Below are positions 52,450-60,759 of a stretch of DNA of 64,000 bases, one piece after another. The stretch covers positions 1 to 64,000 of the forward strand of contig NZ_BEWO01000009.1 in assembly GCF_002723975.1 (NCBI RefSeq), read 5' to 3'. The position numbers and the translations under genes were made by a program. The stretch is from Gluconobacter japonicus (GTDB lineage: Bacteria > Pseudomonadota > Alphaproteobacteria > Acetobacterales > Acetobacteraceae). The notes below the pieces were generated by a model, which saw only the letters and a list, made by a program, of their open reading frames with translations, did no database searches and was not told where the DNA came from. Every line of letters begins with the position of its first letter. Positions within the stretch are counted from its first letter, which is position 1.

Positions 52450-54000
52450 TCAGATGATCGGCAGCTTTTCCTGACAGGAACGATAAACGCTCATCAGACG
52501 ATCAAGAGTTCCGCGCACGTCTTCTACGACACGTCCCCAGTCGCCTGATTCGGGCTGACGGAAAATCCGCATTGTCGGATACCATCCAGTCTGGCTACCG
52601 CTGTCTCCCCATCGCCAGCACGCATCCGCACGAGATAGCATCCACACGGGCAACCCAAGTCCACCCGCAAGATGGGCGATGGATGTATCAACCGTAATCA
52701 ACAGATCCACACCGTACAGCCGCGCTCCAGTATCCTGAAAATCCAGAATACCCTCCGTCCCCTCCATCAGAGGCAGCCCTGAAGCTTCAATCTGATGCCT
52801 TGGCAGTCCCATCTGGAAGCTGACAAAGCGTATGCCCTGAACCGAGAAAAGAGGCGCCAGATTTTCCAGCCGGATGCTTCGGCGACGATCCGTTTGTGTC
52901 GCTCGCAGATCGTGAGAACGGGGATCTCCTCCCCAGACAAGCCCGACAATGAAATCTGGCTGTTCTGGATTTCCCTGCGCCAAATTCCGCAGAAGATTTC
53001 CCTGTCGTACACTCTCGTCGGCCGGCACGGAAAGATAGGGCACCGGTCCGACACAATCAGACTCCAGCCTGAGGCGGGCCGGAAGACTCATCAGCGGGCA
53101 GTGATAGTCAAAACGCTCTTCAGGTGGGATCACAGAAAAAACCCGGTCTACACCCTCAACGCGTTCCATGAGACGGACAAGTGGAACTGGTACCTGCATC
53201 ACAACACAGGCGCCTGCGGCTGCCAGCAGGGAAACAAGACGCACAAAATGTAACGTGTCTCCATAGCCCTGCTCATGGTGCACAAGGATCGTCTTACCCT
53301 GGAGGTCTTCCCCTTCCCAGACGGGAGCCTTGATGTCTGTCCTCACTGTGCGGGAAGACTGCCAGCGCCATTCGTATTCCTGCCACCCTTCCCGAAAGAA
53401 GCCTGCTTTCAATAGCGCTGCCGCACGTCCAAAACGGATAACAGGATGAGACGGAGCCTGCAGAAGCGCGGTATCATAAAAGGCTATCGCTTCCGCAGAC
53501 CGGTTGAGACATTGCAGGACATGGCCTGCATTATTAAGCGCATGGATATCGTCTGGCCGGAGGGTCAAGGCCAAACGTACCAGACAAAGCGCCTCCTCGA
53601 ATCGTCCCATTCTGGAGAGCACCATACTCAGATCCGTGGCATAGTCAGGAACTTCCGGGGCCTGAGACACCGCATGCTCCAAAGCATCCAGCGCTTCCGG
53701 CAAATCTCCCGCATGAAGACGCACGATGCCAAGCCTGTGCCATACGCGCGACGCTTCTGGCCTGGACTGAAGGGCTTTTTCGTAAAACGCTGCGGCTTTT
53801 CGCCAATACTGGAACCGCTCATATAGTCCCCCCAGAAGGAAAGCGCTTTCCGAACGATCGGGTAACAGGCCCTCAGCCTCTTGCAAGGCCTCCAGAGCAT
53901 CCCCTCTGCGTCCGGCCTCGTCCAGACTGACGGCAGCACGAAGAGAGGCCGTAAAATTATAAACATCAGGAGAAAACGGGTCGGGGGCAAAGAGGGTCAT
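52450..54000 (-). CDS. TPR protein with a C-terminal glycosyltransferase 9/41-like domain
   Basis: The protein has 516 residues. Residues about 20-230 hold five or six tetratricopeptide repeats (for example AAAFYEKALQSRPEASRVWH, ALDALEHAVSQAPEVPDYA, SAEAIAFYDTALLQAPSHP). After a linker, HHEQGYGDTLHFVRLVSLLA and VGLVWGG, with RSIRLENLAPLF and VDTSIAHLAGGLGLPVWML, match the GT9/ADP-heptose-like fold found behind TPR arrays in many alphaproteobacteria. A protein-glycosylation role, for instance of flagellin, is possible but unproven. It is alone on the minus strand, convergent with infC. Confidence 0.78.
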   Translation of the reverse strand: MTLFAPDPFSPDVYNFTASLRAAVSLDEAGRRGDALEALQEAEGLLPDRSESAFLLGGLYERFQYWRKAAAFYEKALQSRPEASRVWHRLGIVRLHAGDLPEALDALEHAVSQAPEVPDYATDLSMVLSRMGRFEEALCLVRLALTLRPDDIHALNNAGHVLQCLNRSAEAIAFYDTALLQAPSHPVIRFGRAAALLKAGFFREGWQEYEWRWQSSRTVRTDIKAPVWEGEDLQGKTILVHHEQGYGDTLHFVRLVSLLAAAGACVVMQVPVPLVRLMERVEGVDRVFSVIPPEERFDYHCPLMSLPARLRLESDCVGPVPYLSVPADESVRQGNLLRNLAQGNPEQPDFIVGLVWGGDPRSHDLRATQTDRRRSIRLENLAPLFSVQGIRFVSFQMGLPRHQIEASGLPLMEGTEGILDFQDTGARLYGVDLLITVDTSIAHLAGGLGLPVWMLSRADACWRWGDSGSQTGWYPTMRIFRQPESGDWGRVVEDVRGTLDRLMSVYRSCQEKLPII

Positions 54001-54175
54001 GCGGGCTCCTACCGCCCCATCTCTAGGGACTCTCCCTTAAAAACTTCCTAAAAACCTCAGATTAGCCTTCTGTTATACGCGGCCTTGTTCTCAACCATGA
54101 TGAGCCAGACCGAAGCTCAATCCTCCCCCAAGCATGGAAACATTGCCCGGATATGCGGCCATGGCTCCACTTCCA

Positions 54176-55081
54176 TCAGGGATGCAAACTGGCTGTGACA
54201 TCAGAGGTAATTTTCTGCGTCTCTTCCCGACCGTCTTCTGCCCGGTCATTCGTATAGAACTCGCGAACCACGGCATCATCCAGTTCCGTCATGGCAAAAT
54301 CGCCTGACTGTGGTTTCCTGTGCTTCACGAAACTGCCGAGTATCGTCTCGGACGTGTCGTAATCCTTGAGCTGCGGATTGGTGAGCGCCACCATGGAGAC
54401 ATATTCGAACAAGGATGGCCAGGAAACACCTTCCATTTTGGAGAGGTCCACGGTGATGGCCATGTACTTGATATCTTCATGCCGGATCGCCCCAAGAAAC
54501 GACGTCATCGGAATTTCGCCAATATATAGCGCCGTTGCTCTTCCTCCCCCAAAACGTGGAGGCAGGTTTCCATTCAGGAGATGCGTTCCTGTTTGTCCGT
54601 TGTATTCGATCCCCACATCAGAAAACCAGCGGACAGGATAATCCTGTCGAATGGCATGCCGGACATCGGCGGGCGGCAGACGAAAATTATCCGCAAACGC
54701 AGCAGAAACGTCGATCCCCTGCATCAGATAGGGATCGCGCTCCAGAATATGATCGATAAGATCGTTTTCATGAACCGTGGCCAGAATGAAAAGCTGCGGG
54801 ATTGGACAGTGCGCTTTGACCGGAATCCCGTATCTCGCAAACCGGTCTTCCAGATGGGCCTCGAACTGCCTTTCCACATCCGCAGGAAAGCCAACAAATT
54901 GCGGGCAAACCATCTGGTTCCAGCGGGCAATCTGGCGATCGGTCCTTGGTTGGACGATCTCCTCAACCGCATGACTGGTCTGGTCTGAGGAATATCCTTT
55001 AACGACCAGATGCTCCTGCGCATGAGCGCCAGAGCTTGCGAGGCATAAAAAAACGACAACAGCAGAAAGCCAGACCCGCAT
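54176..55081 (-). CDS. Secreted protein of unknown function
   Basis: The protein has 301 residues with a signal peptide (MRVWLSAVVVFLCLASSG, cleavage near AHA-QE). Two cysteines in the first third (MVCPQFVGFP and AHCPIPQLF) could form a disulfide. Helix-rich and polar segments follow, such as YEYVSMVALTNPQLKDYD-type repeats of charged and aromatic residues around 220-260. I do not recognise the family. The sequence GEIPMTSFLG and HEDIKYMAITVDLSKMEG are conserved-looking. It is read alone, 175 bp away from the TPR gene. Confidence 0.7.
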   Translation of the reverse strand: MRVWLSAVVVFLCLASSGAHAQEHLVVKGYSSDQTSHAVEEIVQPRTDRQIARWNQMVCPQFVGFPADVERQFEAHLEDRFARYGIPVKAHCPIPQLFILATVHENDLIDHILERDPYLMQGIDVSAAFADNFRLPPADVRHAIRQDYPVRWFSDVGIEYNGQTGTHLLNGNLPPRFGGGRATALYIGEIPMTSFLGAIRHEDIKYMAITVDLSKMEGVSWPSLFEYVSMVALTNPQLKDYDTSETILGSFVKHRKPQSGDFAMTELDDAVVREFYTNDRAEDGREETQKITSDVTASLHP

Positions 55082-55162
55082 GACACATCCCCTCCCGGTG
55101 AATCATGTCAAAATATGTCTGAAAGTTTCTACCAGCAAACCGTTTCTGAGAGAAAATGGAAT

Positions 55163-55546
55163 TTAATGCCCGATTTTTCGCATAATCTTTTGAAGGACGG
55201 GCCGCACCCTCAGGAAATGGCCATACAGATACTCAAGTCCCCGAAGCATAAGCGGAAACCGCGCGATTTCGCCCAGTAGCCTCAGGGGTGGAATGGCGCG
55301 CCACATGGCGGCAAAAGCCGCGGCACCGTCATATATCTGCTCCCCTTCTCTGGCATGGAAGCGCTCCAGAAGCTCATGCCGGCTTAAAGGACAGTCTGCT
55401 GTCTCGCTGGTCGCATCAATGAACTGGATATTTCCACGCCAATCCAACCGACGCATCAAAGCAATTTCTTTCTGGCACAAGGGACAGTTGCCATCGTGCC
55501 AGACTGTCACCTGTGGCACGTCAGGGAGCCAGTTCAGCCTGAACAC
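55163..55546 (-). CDS. DCC family thiol-disulfide oxidoreductase-like protein (DUF393)
   Basis: The protein has 127 residues. The DxxCxxC-type DCC signature is HDGNCPLCQKEIALMRRLDW near the N-terminus, with the two cysteines three residues apart. The rest is the thioredoxin-like domain typical of DUF393 (FIDATSETADCPLSRHELLE). The gene overlaps the SIMPL gene by 26 bp if GTG 55546 is used; GTG 55510 would remove the overlap but has no ribosome site. The physiological partner is not known. Confidence 0.82.
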   Translation of the reverse strand: MFRLNWLPDVPQVTVWHDGNCPLCQKEIALMRRLDWRGNIQFIDATSETADCPLSRHELLERFHAREGEQIYDGAAAFAAMWRAIPPLRLLGEIARFPLMLRGLEYLYGHFLRVRPVLQKIMRKIGH

Positions 55547-56219
55547 TAACGGTTACGCGCAAGGTCTGCTCCTGAGGTGTGCCCTGCGGAGGCGTAAAAG
55601 AATCCCCTGACGCACGCGCAGCCATAAGCATGACCGGACGAGGCCCAGGTTCCATGGAAGAAACGCGCACCTGCTTCAGGCGAACAACATGTAGCCCGAG
55701 CGTTCTGGCGCTCTCCTCCGCTTCCTTACGGACTTTTTGAAGAGCCTGCGTGCGGGCCTGCGCGAGGAGTGTCTCACGGGTTTCGGAATCCAGAGACCAC
55801 TCCAGACCATCCATCATCAAGCCATGGCTCTGCAGCTTGCCCGACAGATCCAGAATCGCCACGGCTTCCTTGCCGCTCAGACTCAGGTCCTGACGCGCCG
55901 TCCAGCGCGTCGGACCACGCTCGGGTGTCTGGTCAGACAGGGAATAGCTGTCCGCCTGAGCCTCAATCCCCGCTTGACCGGACGCCATCTTCATCGCATC
56001 GGCCATATGCGCATTCAGGGTTTTCTGAGCCTCAATCGCAGACGTGCTGTCAGCCCGCCCAAAGAGGCGCACGGTCAGAAGCGTAGGAGCCGCATGGGCT
56101 TCTCCCGTCACCGTGAAATCAAGCTGAGTTCCGTTAGGGCTATCCTCGGCGCGGGCCTGACAGAAGGCGGCCAGAGACAAAACGGCCAAGGGCGTGACCA
56201 GACGGAATAAGCGTTTCAT
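55521..56219 (-). CDS. SIMPL domain (DUF541) periplasmic protein
   Basis: The protein has 232 residues with a signal peptide (VTPLAVLSLAAFCQARAEDS). The domain opens DFTVTGEAHAAPTLLTVRL and contains the QALQKVRKEAEESARTLGL helix, both SIMPL features; these proteins localise to the envelope and are poorly understood. Its ATG overlaps the stop of the upstream secreted protein gene by 4 bp and its 3' end overlaps the DCC gene. Confidence 0.82.
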   Translation of the reverse strand: MKRLFRLVTPLAVLSLAAFCQARAEDSPNGTQLDFTVTGEAHAAPTLLTVRLFGRADSTSAIEAQKTLNAHMADAMKMASGQAGIEAQADSYSLSDQTPERGPTRWTARQDLSLSGKEAVAILDLSGKLQSHGLMMDGLEWSLDSETRETLLAQARTQALQKVRKEAEESARTLGLHVVRLKQVRVSSMEPGPRPVMLMAARASGDSFTPPQGTPQEQTLRVTVSVQAELAP

Positions 56220-56572
56220 GAATGCTCCTGACTATGTTCCAGCAGAACCAACGCACGACGCAGCCTTGCGATCCCAGCGCGAAGATGGCGATGCTTGCAG
56301 AGCGTATCTCCTTCCGTCCGCAGCCGCTTTGCATCATCCATGACACCAACCGGAATCCCATGCGGCATGGCCAGAAGCTGATCCACATTCCGGGTAAGTT
56401 GCGTACAGTATTCGGCACTGTCCGATGTCACGGAAATTGCGCCATCCTCTTTCCCGACCGCAGGGCGGGAAACCAGCGACTGAGACGGCCCATGCCCGGC
56501 GGGAGCAGCCGCAAGGCTTCCCATTAGGCCAAGACCCAGAAGACAGACAGTGGTGGGGGACAGAAGGCGCAT
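56216..56572 (-). CDS. Small secreted protein of unknown function
   Basis: The protein has 118 residues with a signal peptide (LLSPTTVCLLGLGLMGSLAA, cleavage near AAA-PAG). The mature part has a cysteine pair (EYCTQLTRNVDQLLAM and DTLCKHRHLRAGIARLRRAL) and helices, so it is probably a small helical periplasmic protein. I do not recognise the family. An in-frame GTG at 56596 is also possible. It starts the short run with SIMPL and DCC, following the histidine kinase gene after 58 bp. Confidence 0.68.
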   Translation of the reverse strand: MRLLSPTTVCLLGLGLMGSLAAAPAGHGPSQSLVSRPAVGKEDGAISVTSDSAEYCTQLTRNVDQLLAMPHGIPVGVMDDAKRLRTEGDTLCKHRHLRAGIARLRRALVLLEHSQEHS

Positions 56573-56630
56573 TTCGCCTTCTTTAAGCCTTTTCACCTAA
56601 GCCAAGTGTGAGGGAGGAATGAAACTTCCG

Positions 56631-58043
56631 TCATGCTGGCAATGTGCTTTTTTTCTGAGCAACAGGTAGGTGCAGCATCACCCGTAACCCCGGATGACCA
56701 TTCGCCAGCTCCATAGTGCCGCCGTGCAGGTGCACAACAGCCTGAACCAAAGACAGGCCCAAGCCTGCCCCCGGCGTATTACGAGCAGCCTCAGCCCGAA
56801 AAAAGCGTTCCGAGGCCCGCATCATATCCTGCTCCTCCATTCCTGGTCCCTGATCGGCCACCGAAATCGCAACGCTGTCATTCTGCATGGCGGCGGACAG
56901 GGTGATGGTTGAGTTGGCCGGAGCAAACTTGATCGCATTATCCAGCAAGTTGGCGACCGCCTGCTGTAAAAGATGCGGATCGCCGTTTACGGGACCAATC
57001 TGGCCTAGCTTCAGGTCCAGCATCAGACCAGCCTCCTCCATGGAGGCCTCATAAAGCTCGGTCAGACCTTCGAGAAGAGGGCCGATGTCCAACACCGTGA
57101 AGGCAGCACGCCGCGCGCCCGCCTCAAGCTGGGCAATTCGGAGCAATGCCTCGAAAATGAAGGTCACGCGATCCAGATCCAGCACAGCGCGGTCAATCGC
57201 CGCGCGGAGTTCGTCTTCAGACGTCGCAGTCAGGCTCGCATCTTCCAGCCGGGCACGGGCACGGGTGATGGGAGTGCGCAGATCATGCGCAATGGCATTC
57301 GACACCTGTCGCACACCGTCCATAAGACGATTGATACGCTCCAGCATGGTGTTGACCGTCTGCGCCACAAGATCGGTTTCATTCCCCGTCAGAGGAATAC
57401 GACGGCTCAGGTCACCCTGCGCCACGGCGGAGGTTGTGCGGGCAATCGAATGGACCACCTGTCGGAAAATCCGGCGGATGGCCAATGTTCCGCCTGCCGC
57501 CAGCAGAGACACCATGACCCACGCCCAGATGAGCGTATCGGTCAGAACATGCCGGACAACCTGACGCCCCCGAACGTCCCGGCCAACAATCAGGCGGAAC
57601 CCTTCTGAAAGCGGGTAAGCATGCATTTTGGCCTGTGTGCGAAAGCCATCCCGCCGGATGGAGAGTTCGTAAAACTCGTCCATCTGCGTGATGACGACCG
57701 GCCATCCGGGGAGGTTACCGGCATATTTCCGGCCGTCCGGGCCGACCAGAAGATAGAGTTCGTCATCCTCGACGTTCTGATCCAGCCGATCCTGAATAGC
57801 GAGGGCCAGAGCAGCAGGGCCACCATGAACCCAGCGTTGGGCCAGATCATGCGCGTCAACCTGAACGGCGGCCTCGACCTGCCGATCAAGCTGGCCAGTC
57901 GTGTTCCACCAGATGAAAGACAGGAACACACCGGCCGAGATGATAAACACCAGCCCGTAAGCGAGCGCAAAGTTCAGCCCAGCAGACCGGATCGGCCAGC
58001 GTAAACGCTTTCCCAGCCGCTTGAGCCCACGCCAAATGTTCAC
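56631..58043 (-). CDS. Sensor histidine kinase, PhoQ/QseC-like
   Basis: The protein has 470 residues. It has two membrane helices (FALAYGLVFIISAGVFLSFI near 25-45 and LIWAWVMVSLLAAGGTLAI at about 170-190) around a periplasmic sensor, then HAMP, the phosphoacceptor in SNAIAHDLRTPITRARARLE, and the ATPase domain NLLDNAIKFAPANS, DQGPGMEE and GAGLGLSLVQ. It pairs with the response regulator whose stop lies three bases upstream. The signal is not known, but neighbours (HtrA protease, secreted proteins) suggest an envelope-stress sensor. Confidence 0.9.
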   Translation of the reverse strand: MNIWRGLKRLGKRLRWPIRSAGLNFALAYGLVFIISAGVFLSFIWWNTTGQLDRQVEAAVQVDAHDLAQRWVHGGPAALALAIQDRLDQNVEDDELYLLVGPDGRKYAGNLPGWPVVITQMDEFYELSIRRDGFRTQAKMHAYPLSEGFRLIVGRDVRGRQVVRHVLTDTLIWAWVMVSLLAAGGTLAIRRIFRQVVHSIARTTSAVAQGDLSRRIPLTGNETDLVAQTVNTMLERINRLMDGVRQVSNAIAHDLRTPITRARARLEDASLTATSEDELRAAIDRAVLDLDRVTFIFEALLRIAQLEAGARRAAFTVLDIGPLLEGLTELYEASMEEAGLMLDLKLGQIGPVNGDPHLLQQAVANLLDNAIKFAPANSTITLSAAMQNDSVAISVADQGPGMEEQDMMRASERFFRAEAARNTPGAGLGLSLVQAVVHLHGGTMELANGHPGLRVMLHLPVAQKKSTLPA

Positions 58044-58046
58044 GGA

Positions 58047-58727
58047 TCAGTCCGCGCGCAGGATGTAGCCGGCGTTCCGGATCGTATGAATGAGGGGAGT
58101 CGCAAACGGCTTGTCCACCTTCTGGCGAAGGCGGGACACATGCACGTCGATCACATTCGTCTGTGGGTCGAAGTGATAATCCCACACGCGCTCCAGCAGC
58201 ATGGTACGGGTCACGACCTGTCCCGCATGGCGGATCAGGAATTCCAGCAGACGAAATTCGCGGGGTTGAAGATCAATCTTTTCATTGCCACGCTTCACCG
58301 TCCGGGACAGCAGATCCATTTCCAGATCACCGACCGTCAGACGCGTCTGGGGAGCAGATTCCGGGCGCCCACGCCGACCAAGAGCTTCCACGCGAGCCAG
58401 CAGTTCGGAGAACGCGAACGGCTTCGTCATGTAATCGTCGCCGCCAGCCTTCAGGCCGGCAACACGTTCATCGACATCCGCGAGAGCCGAGAGAAGCAGA
58501 ACAGGCGTGGCGTTCTGCTGGCCGCGCAGCGTTTCCAGAATACGCAGACCATCAATGCCGCCCGGCAACATGCGATCCAGGATGACAACGTCGTAATTCT
58601 CGCTAACCGCCAGAAACAGACCGTCCTTACCGTTATCCGCTTCATCAACGACATGCCCGGCCTCGCGCAACCCCTTGAGAACAAAGGCGCGGACTGTGGA
58701 ATCGTCCTCGACAAGCAGGATACGCAT
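58047..58727 (-). CDS. OmpR-family response regulator
   Basis: The protein has 226 residues. It starts MRILLVEDDSTVRAFVLKGL, with the phosphoacceptor Asp in VVILDRMLPGG. The winged helix ends VHVSRLRQKVDKPF and IRNAGYILRAD. It is the PhoP/CusR-like type. A longer frame opens at 58754, but ATG 58727 has GAGAG about 9 bases upstream and is the family start. It lies 90 bp downstream of the protease gene and three bases before its kinase, all in one direction. Confidence 0.9.
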   Translation of the reverse strand: MRILLVEDDSTVRAFVLKGLREAGHVVDEADNGKDGLFLAVSENYDVVILDRMLPGGIDGLRILETLRGQQNATPVLLLSALADVDERVAGLKAGGDDYMTKPFAFSELLARVEALGRRGRPESAPQTRLTVGDLEMDLLSRTVKRGNEKIDLQPREFRLLEFLIRHAGQVVTRTMLLERVWDYHFDPQTNVIDVHVSRLRQKVDKPFATPLIHTIRNAGYILRAD

Positions 58728-58817
58728 GGATGTTACTCTCTTCTTTCCGGACAACTGAACGCAGCGTCAGACCTACAGAATACCGGCTTGTTTGCGTGGG
58801 TCAAAGTGAAGCGTTGT

Positions 58818-60065
58818 TCAGTTATCCGCATTCTTCGGGCGCGGGCCGATATGAACAGGAAGTGTCAGATCCTTATCTCCACGACGGACCCCAAAATTCA
58901 GCACCATGCCCGGCTTGGCAGCCGCTATGCTGCGCAGCAGCATTCGGGCGCTGATCACGGGCGTTCCATCCACCTGACGGACGATATCGCCACGGCGCAG
59001 GCCACTTTTCTGGGCTGGCCCACCGTTATCGACACCCGCGATGCCGACATCGGTATCACTGTCATCAAGCGTGATCCCAAGCCAGCCATGTTCGGCGTGA
59101 CCCGTGGCTTCGATTTCCGCAACAATGGGCGCCACGATTTCGGACGGGATGCCGAAACCAATCCCCACCGAGCCACCCGCAGGCGTCACGATCGCCGCAT
59201 TCACGGCCACGACCTGTCCACGCATATTGAAAGCTGGCCCCCCGGAATTGCCCGGATTGATCGGCGCATCGAGCTGGATGAAATCATCCAGGGAACCAAT
59301 CCCGAGATCACGCCCGACGGCTGAAACGATACCAGCCGTAACGGAAGATCCGAAACCGAACGGATTACCCGCTACGAGAATCCAGTCTCCGATATCCGTC
59401 TGTCGGCTGTCACCCCACGTGACGTGCGGAAGAGGCTCAGGGCTATCGACCTTGATGACGGCAATATCCGTCAGCGGGTCAGCCCCCAGAAGCCGGGCTG
59501 GCATTTCGTGGCCATTGGAGAGGGACACGACCACCTTGTCAGCGCCGCCAACAACGTGACGGTTCGTGACAATGATGCCGGTCGCATCCACAATAAAGCC
59601 AGACCCCGCGCCAACCATTTCATCCTGCTGGCGCTTCATGCGATCATGATAACGCTTTTCCAGCGGTGTTCCCTTGATTTGCGGGGGAACGTGGTCGTGG
59701 CCGTCAGGGCTGTTCTGGGTAATAGCAATATTGACGACAGCCGGAATGACCTGTCGGACGAGCGGCGCAAAACTCAGGGGGCCGTATTTGACCAGAAGTG
59801 GTGGAAGAGCGGGCGCTGCTGCGGGGACCGGGGGCTGCGTCGGGATACCGTGTGCATCCGTGCTTTCACCGGCCAAAGAACCGCCAGAAACAACGGGTGG
59901 CAGCGATTTGGCCACGGGCGGCTGAACCGTTGCAGAAGAGACCTGTGATGAGGGTGAAGAAGTCCGTGAGCTGCTGTCATGCGCGCGCCATGCGAGCATG
60001 ACCCCCACTGTCACGACAGTCGCTGTCCCTGCCCCGATTACTGCGGCCTGAAGAGAGCGATTCAT
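58818..60065 (-). CDS. Membrane-anchored HtrA/DegS-like serine protease
   Basis: The protein has 415 residues. An N-terminal helix (AAVIGAGTATVVTVGVMLAW, about 8-27) with no clear cleavage site suggests an anchor. A Ser/Pro/Ala-rich linker leads to the protease domain with His (NRHVVGG), Asp (DPLTDIAVIK) and Ser (NPGNSGGPAF). One PDZ domain follows (GLRRGDIVRQVDGTPVISAR). One PDZ and an anchor fit a DegS-like signalling protease better than DegP. It begins the minus-strand run to the two-component genes. Confidence 0.9.
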   Translation of the reverse strand: MNRSLQAAVIGAGTATVVTVGVMLAWRAHDSSSRTSSPSSQVSSATVQPPVAKSLPPVVSGGSLAGESTDAHGIPTQPPVPAAAPALPPLLVKYGPLSFAPLVRQVIPAVVNIAITQNSPDGHDHVPPQIKGTPLEKRYHDRMKRQQDEMVGAGSGFIVDATGIIVTNRHVVGGADKVVVSLSNGHEMPARLLGADPLTDIAVIKVDSPEPLPHVTWGDSRQTDIGDWILVAGNPFGFGSSVTAGIVSAVGRDLGIGSLDDFIQLDAPINPGNSGGPAFNMRGQVVAVNAAIVTPAGGSVGIGFGIPSEIVAPIVAEIEATGHAEHGWLGITLDDSDTDVGIAGVDNGGPAQKSGLRRGDIVRQVDGTPVISARMLLRSIAAAKPGMVLNFGVRRGDKDLTLPVHIGPRPKNADN

Positions 60066-60247
60066 AGGAAACAGGTCACGAACATCGTCATATTTCAGCT
60101 GCTAACACAAAATAGCCGAAGCTCCTAAAAGAAGCGCTACACGGGCGTTTTTTGAACGTCCAAGCATTGCGTCTATATGCTACATAATAAAATTTTTGGA
60201 AATCAAACAATTCTATGATTTCTATTTTTCGACTTTTTAAACTCACC

Positions 60248-60283
60248 TATCTTTCAGGCAGTTCTTCTCCTCCCTGAAAGATA
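60248..60283. promoter_or_regulatory. Inverted repeat just upstream of doxX
   Basis: TATCTTTCAGG and CCTGAAAGATA, perfect 11-bp arms 14 bases apart, end five bases before the doxX start and lie in an AT-rich stretch (60066-60288). It could be an operator or a leader hairpin that covers the ribosome site. Confidence 0.5.
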
Positions 60284-60288
60284 ATCCA

Positions 60289-60696
60289 ATGTTCGCTTCC
60301 CTTCTTCCCCGTGATGCCCTCCTCCTTGCTGGCCGCCTTCTGATGGCCATCCTGTTCCTTGTCATGGGATGGGGAAAGCTGACCGACTTTCAGGCTGCAG
60401 TAGGCTATATGGTGCAGACAGGTGCGCCCGTACCGACCCTTTCTGCCGCTCTGGCCATCATCGTCGAACTGGGTGCCGGACTAGCGTTGGTGACCGGTTT
60501 TCTGATTGAGCCCGTGGCCATCATTCTCGCCCTGTATACGATTATTACAGGGCTGATCGGCCATCATTTCTGGACCATGTCTGGAATGCTCCGCTACGAC
60601 ATGATGATCCATTTCTACAAGAACATCAGCATTGCCGGTGGCCTTTTCATCCTTGCCTCTGCCGGAGCTGGGCGCTTCGCCCTTCGACTACGCTGA
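60289..60696 (+). CDS. DoxX family membrane protein
   Basis: The protein has 135 residues with four membrane helices. It opens LLLAGRLLMAILFLVMGWGKL, the DoxX signature, and has AALAIIVELGAGLALVTGFL and FYKNISIAGGLFILASAGAG. DoxX proteins are small membrane components often linked to oxidative or thiol stress; some are terminal-oxidase subunits. It is preceded by an 11-bp inverted repeat. It ends 63 bp before the nucleoside hydrolase gene, possibly in one transcript. Confidence 0.85.
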   Translation: MFASLLPRDALLLAGRLLMAILFLVMGWGKLTDFQAAVGYMVQTGAPVPTLSAALAIIVELGAGLALVTGFLIEPVAIILALYTIITGLIGHHFWTMSGMLRYDMMIHFYKNISIAGGLFILASAGAGRFALRLR

Positions 60697-60759
60697 GCGC
60701 TTGCGGCAGACAGGTCATTCCCGGATAGTAACGGTCACTTCAATCCGCAAGGATCCGCC

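Noticed and set aside
58086-59324. Plus-strand ORF of 412 codons over the HtrA and response regulator genes
   Set aside because: Antisense to two well-supported genes, with no family features.
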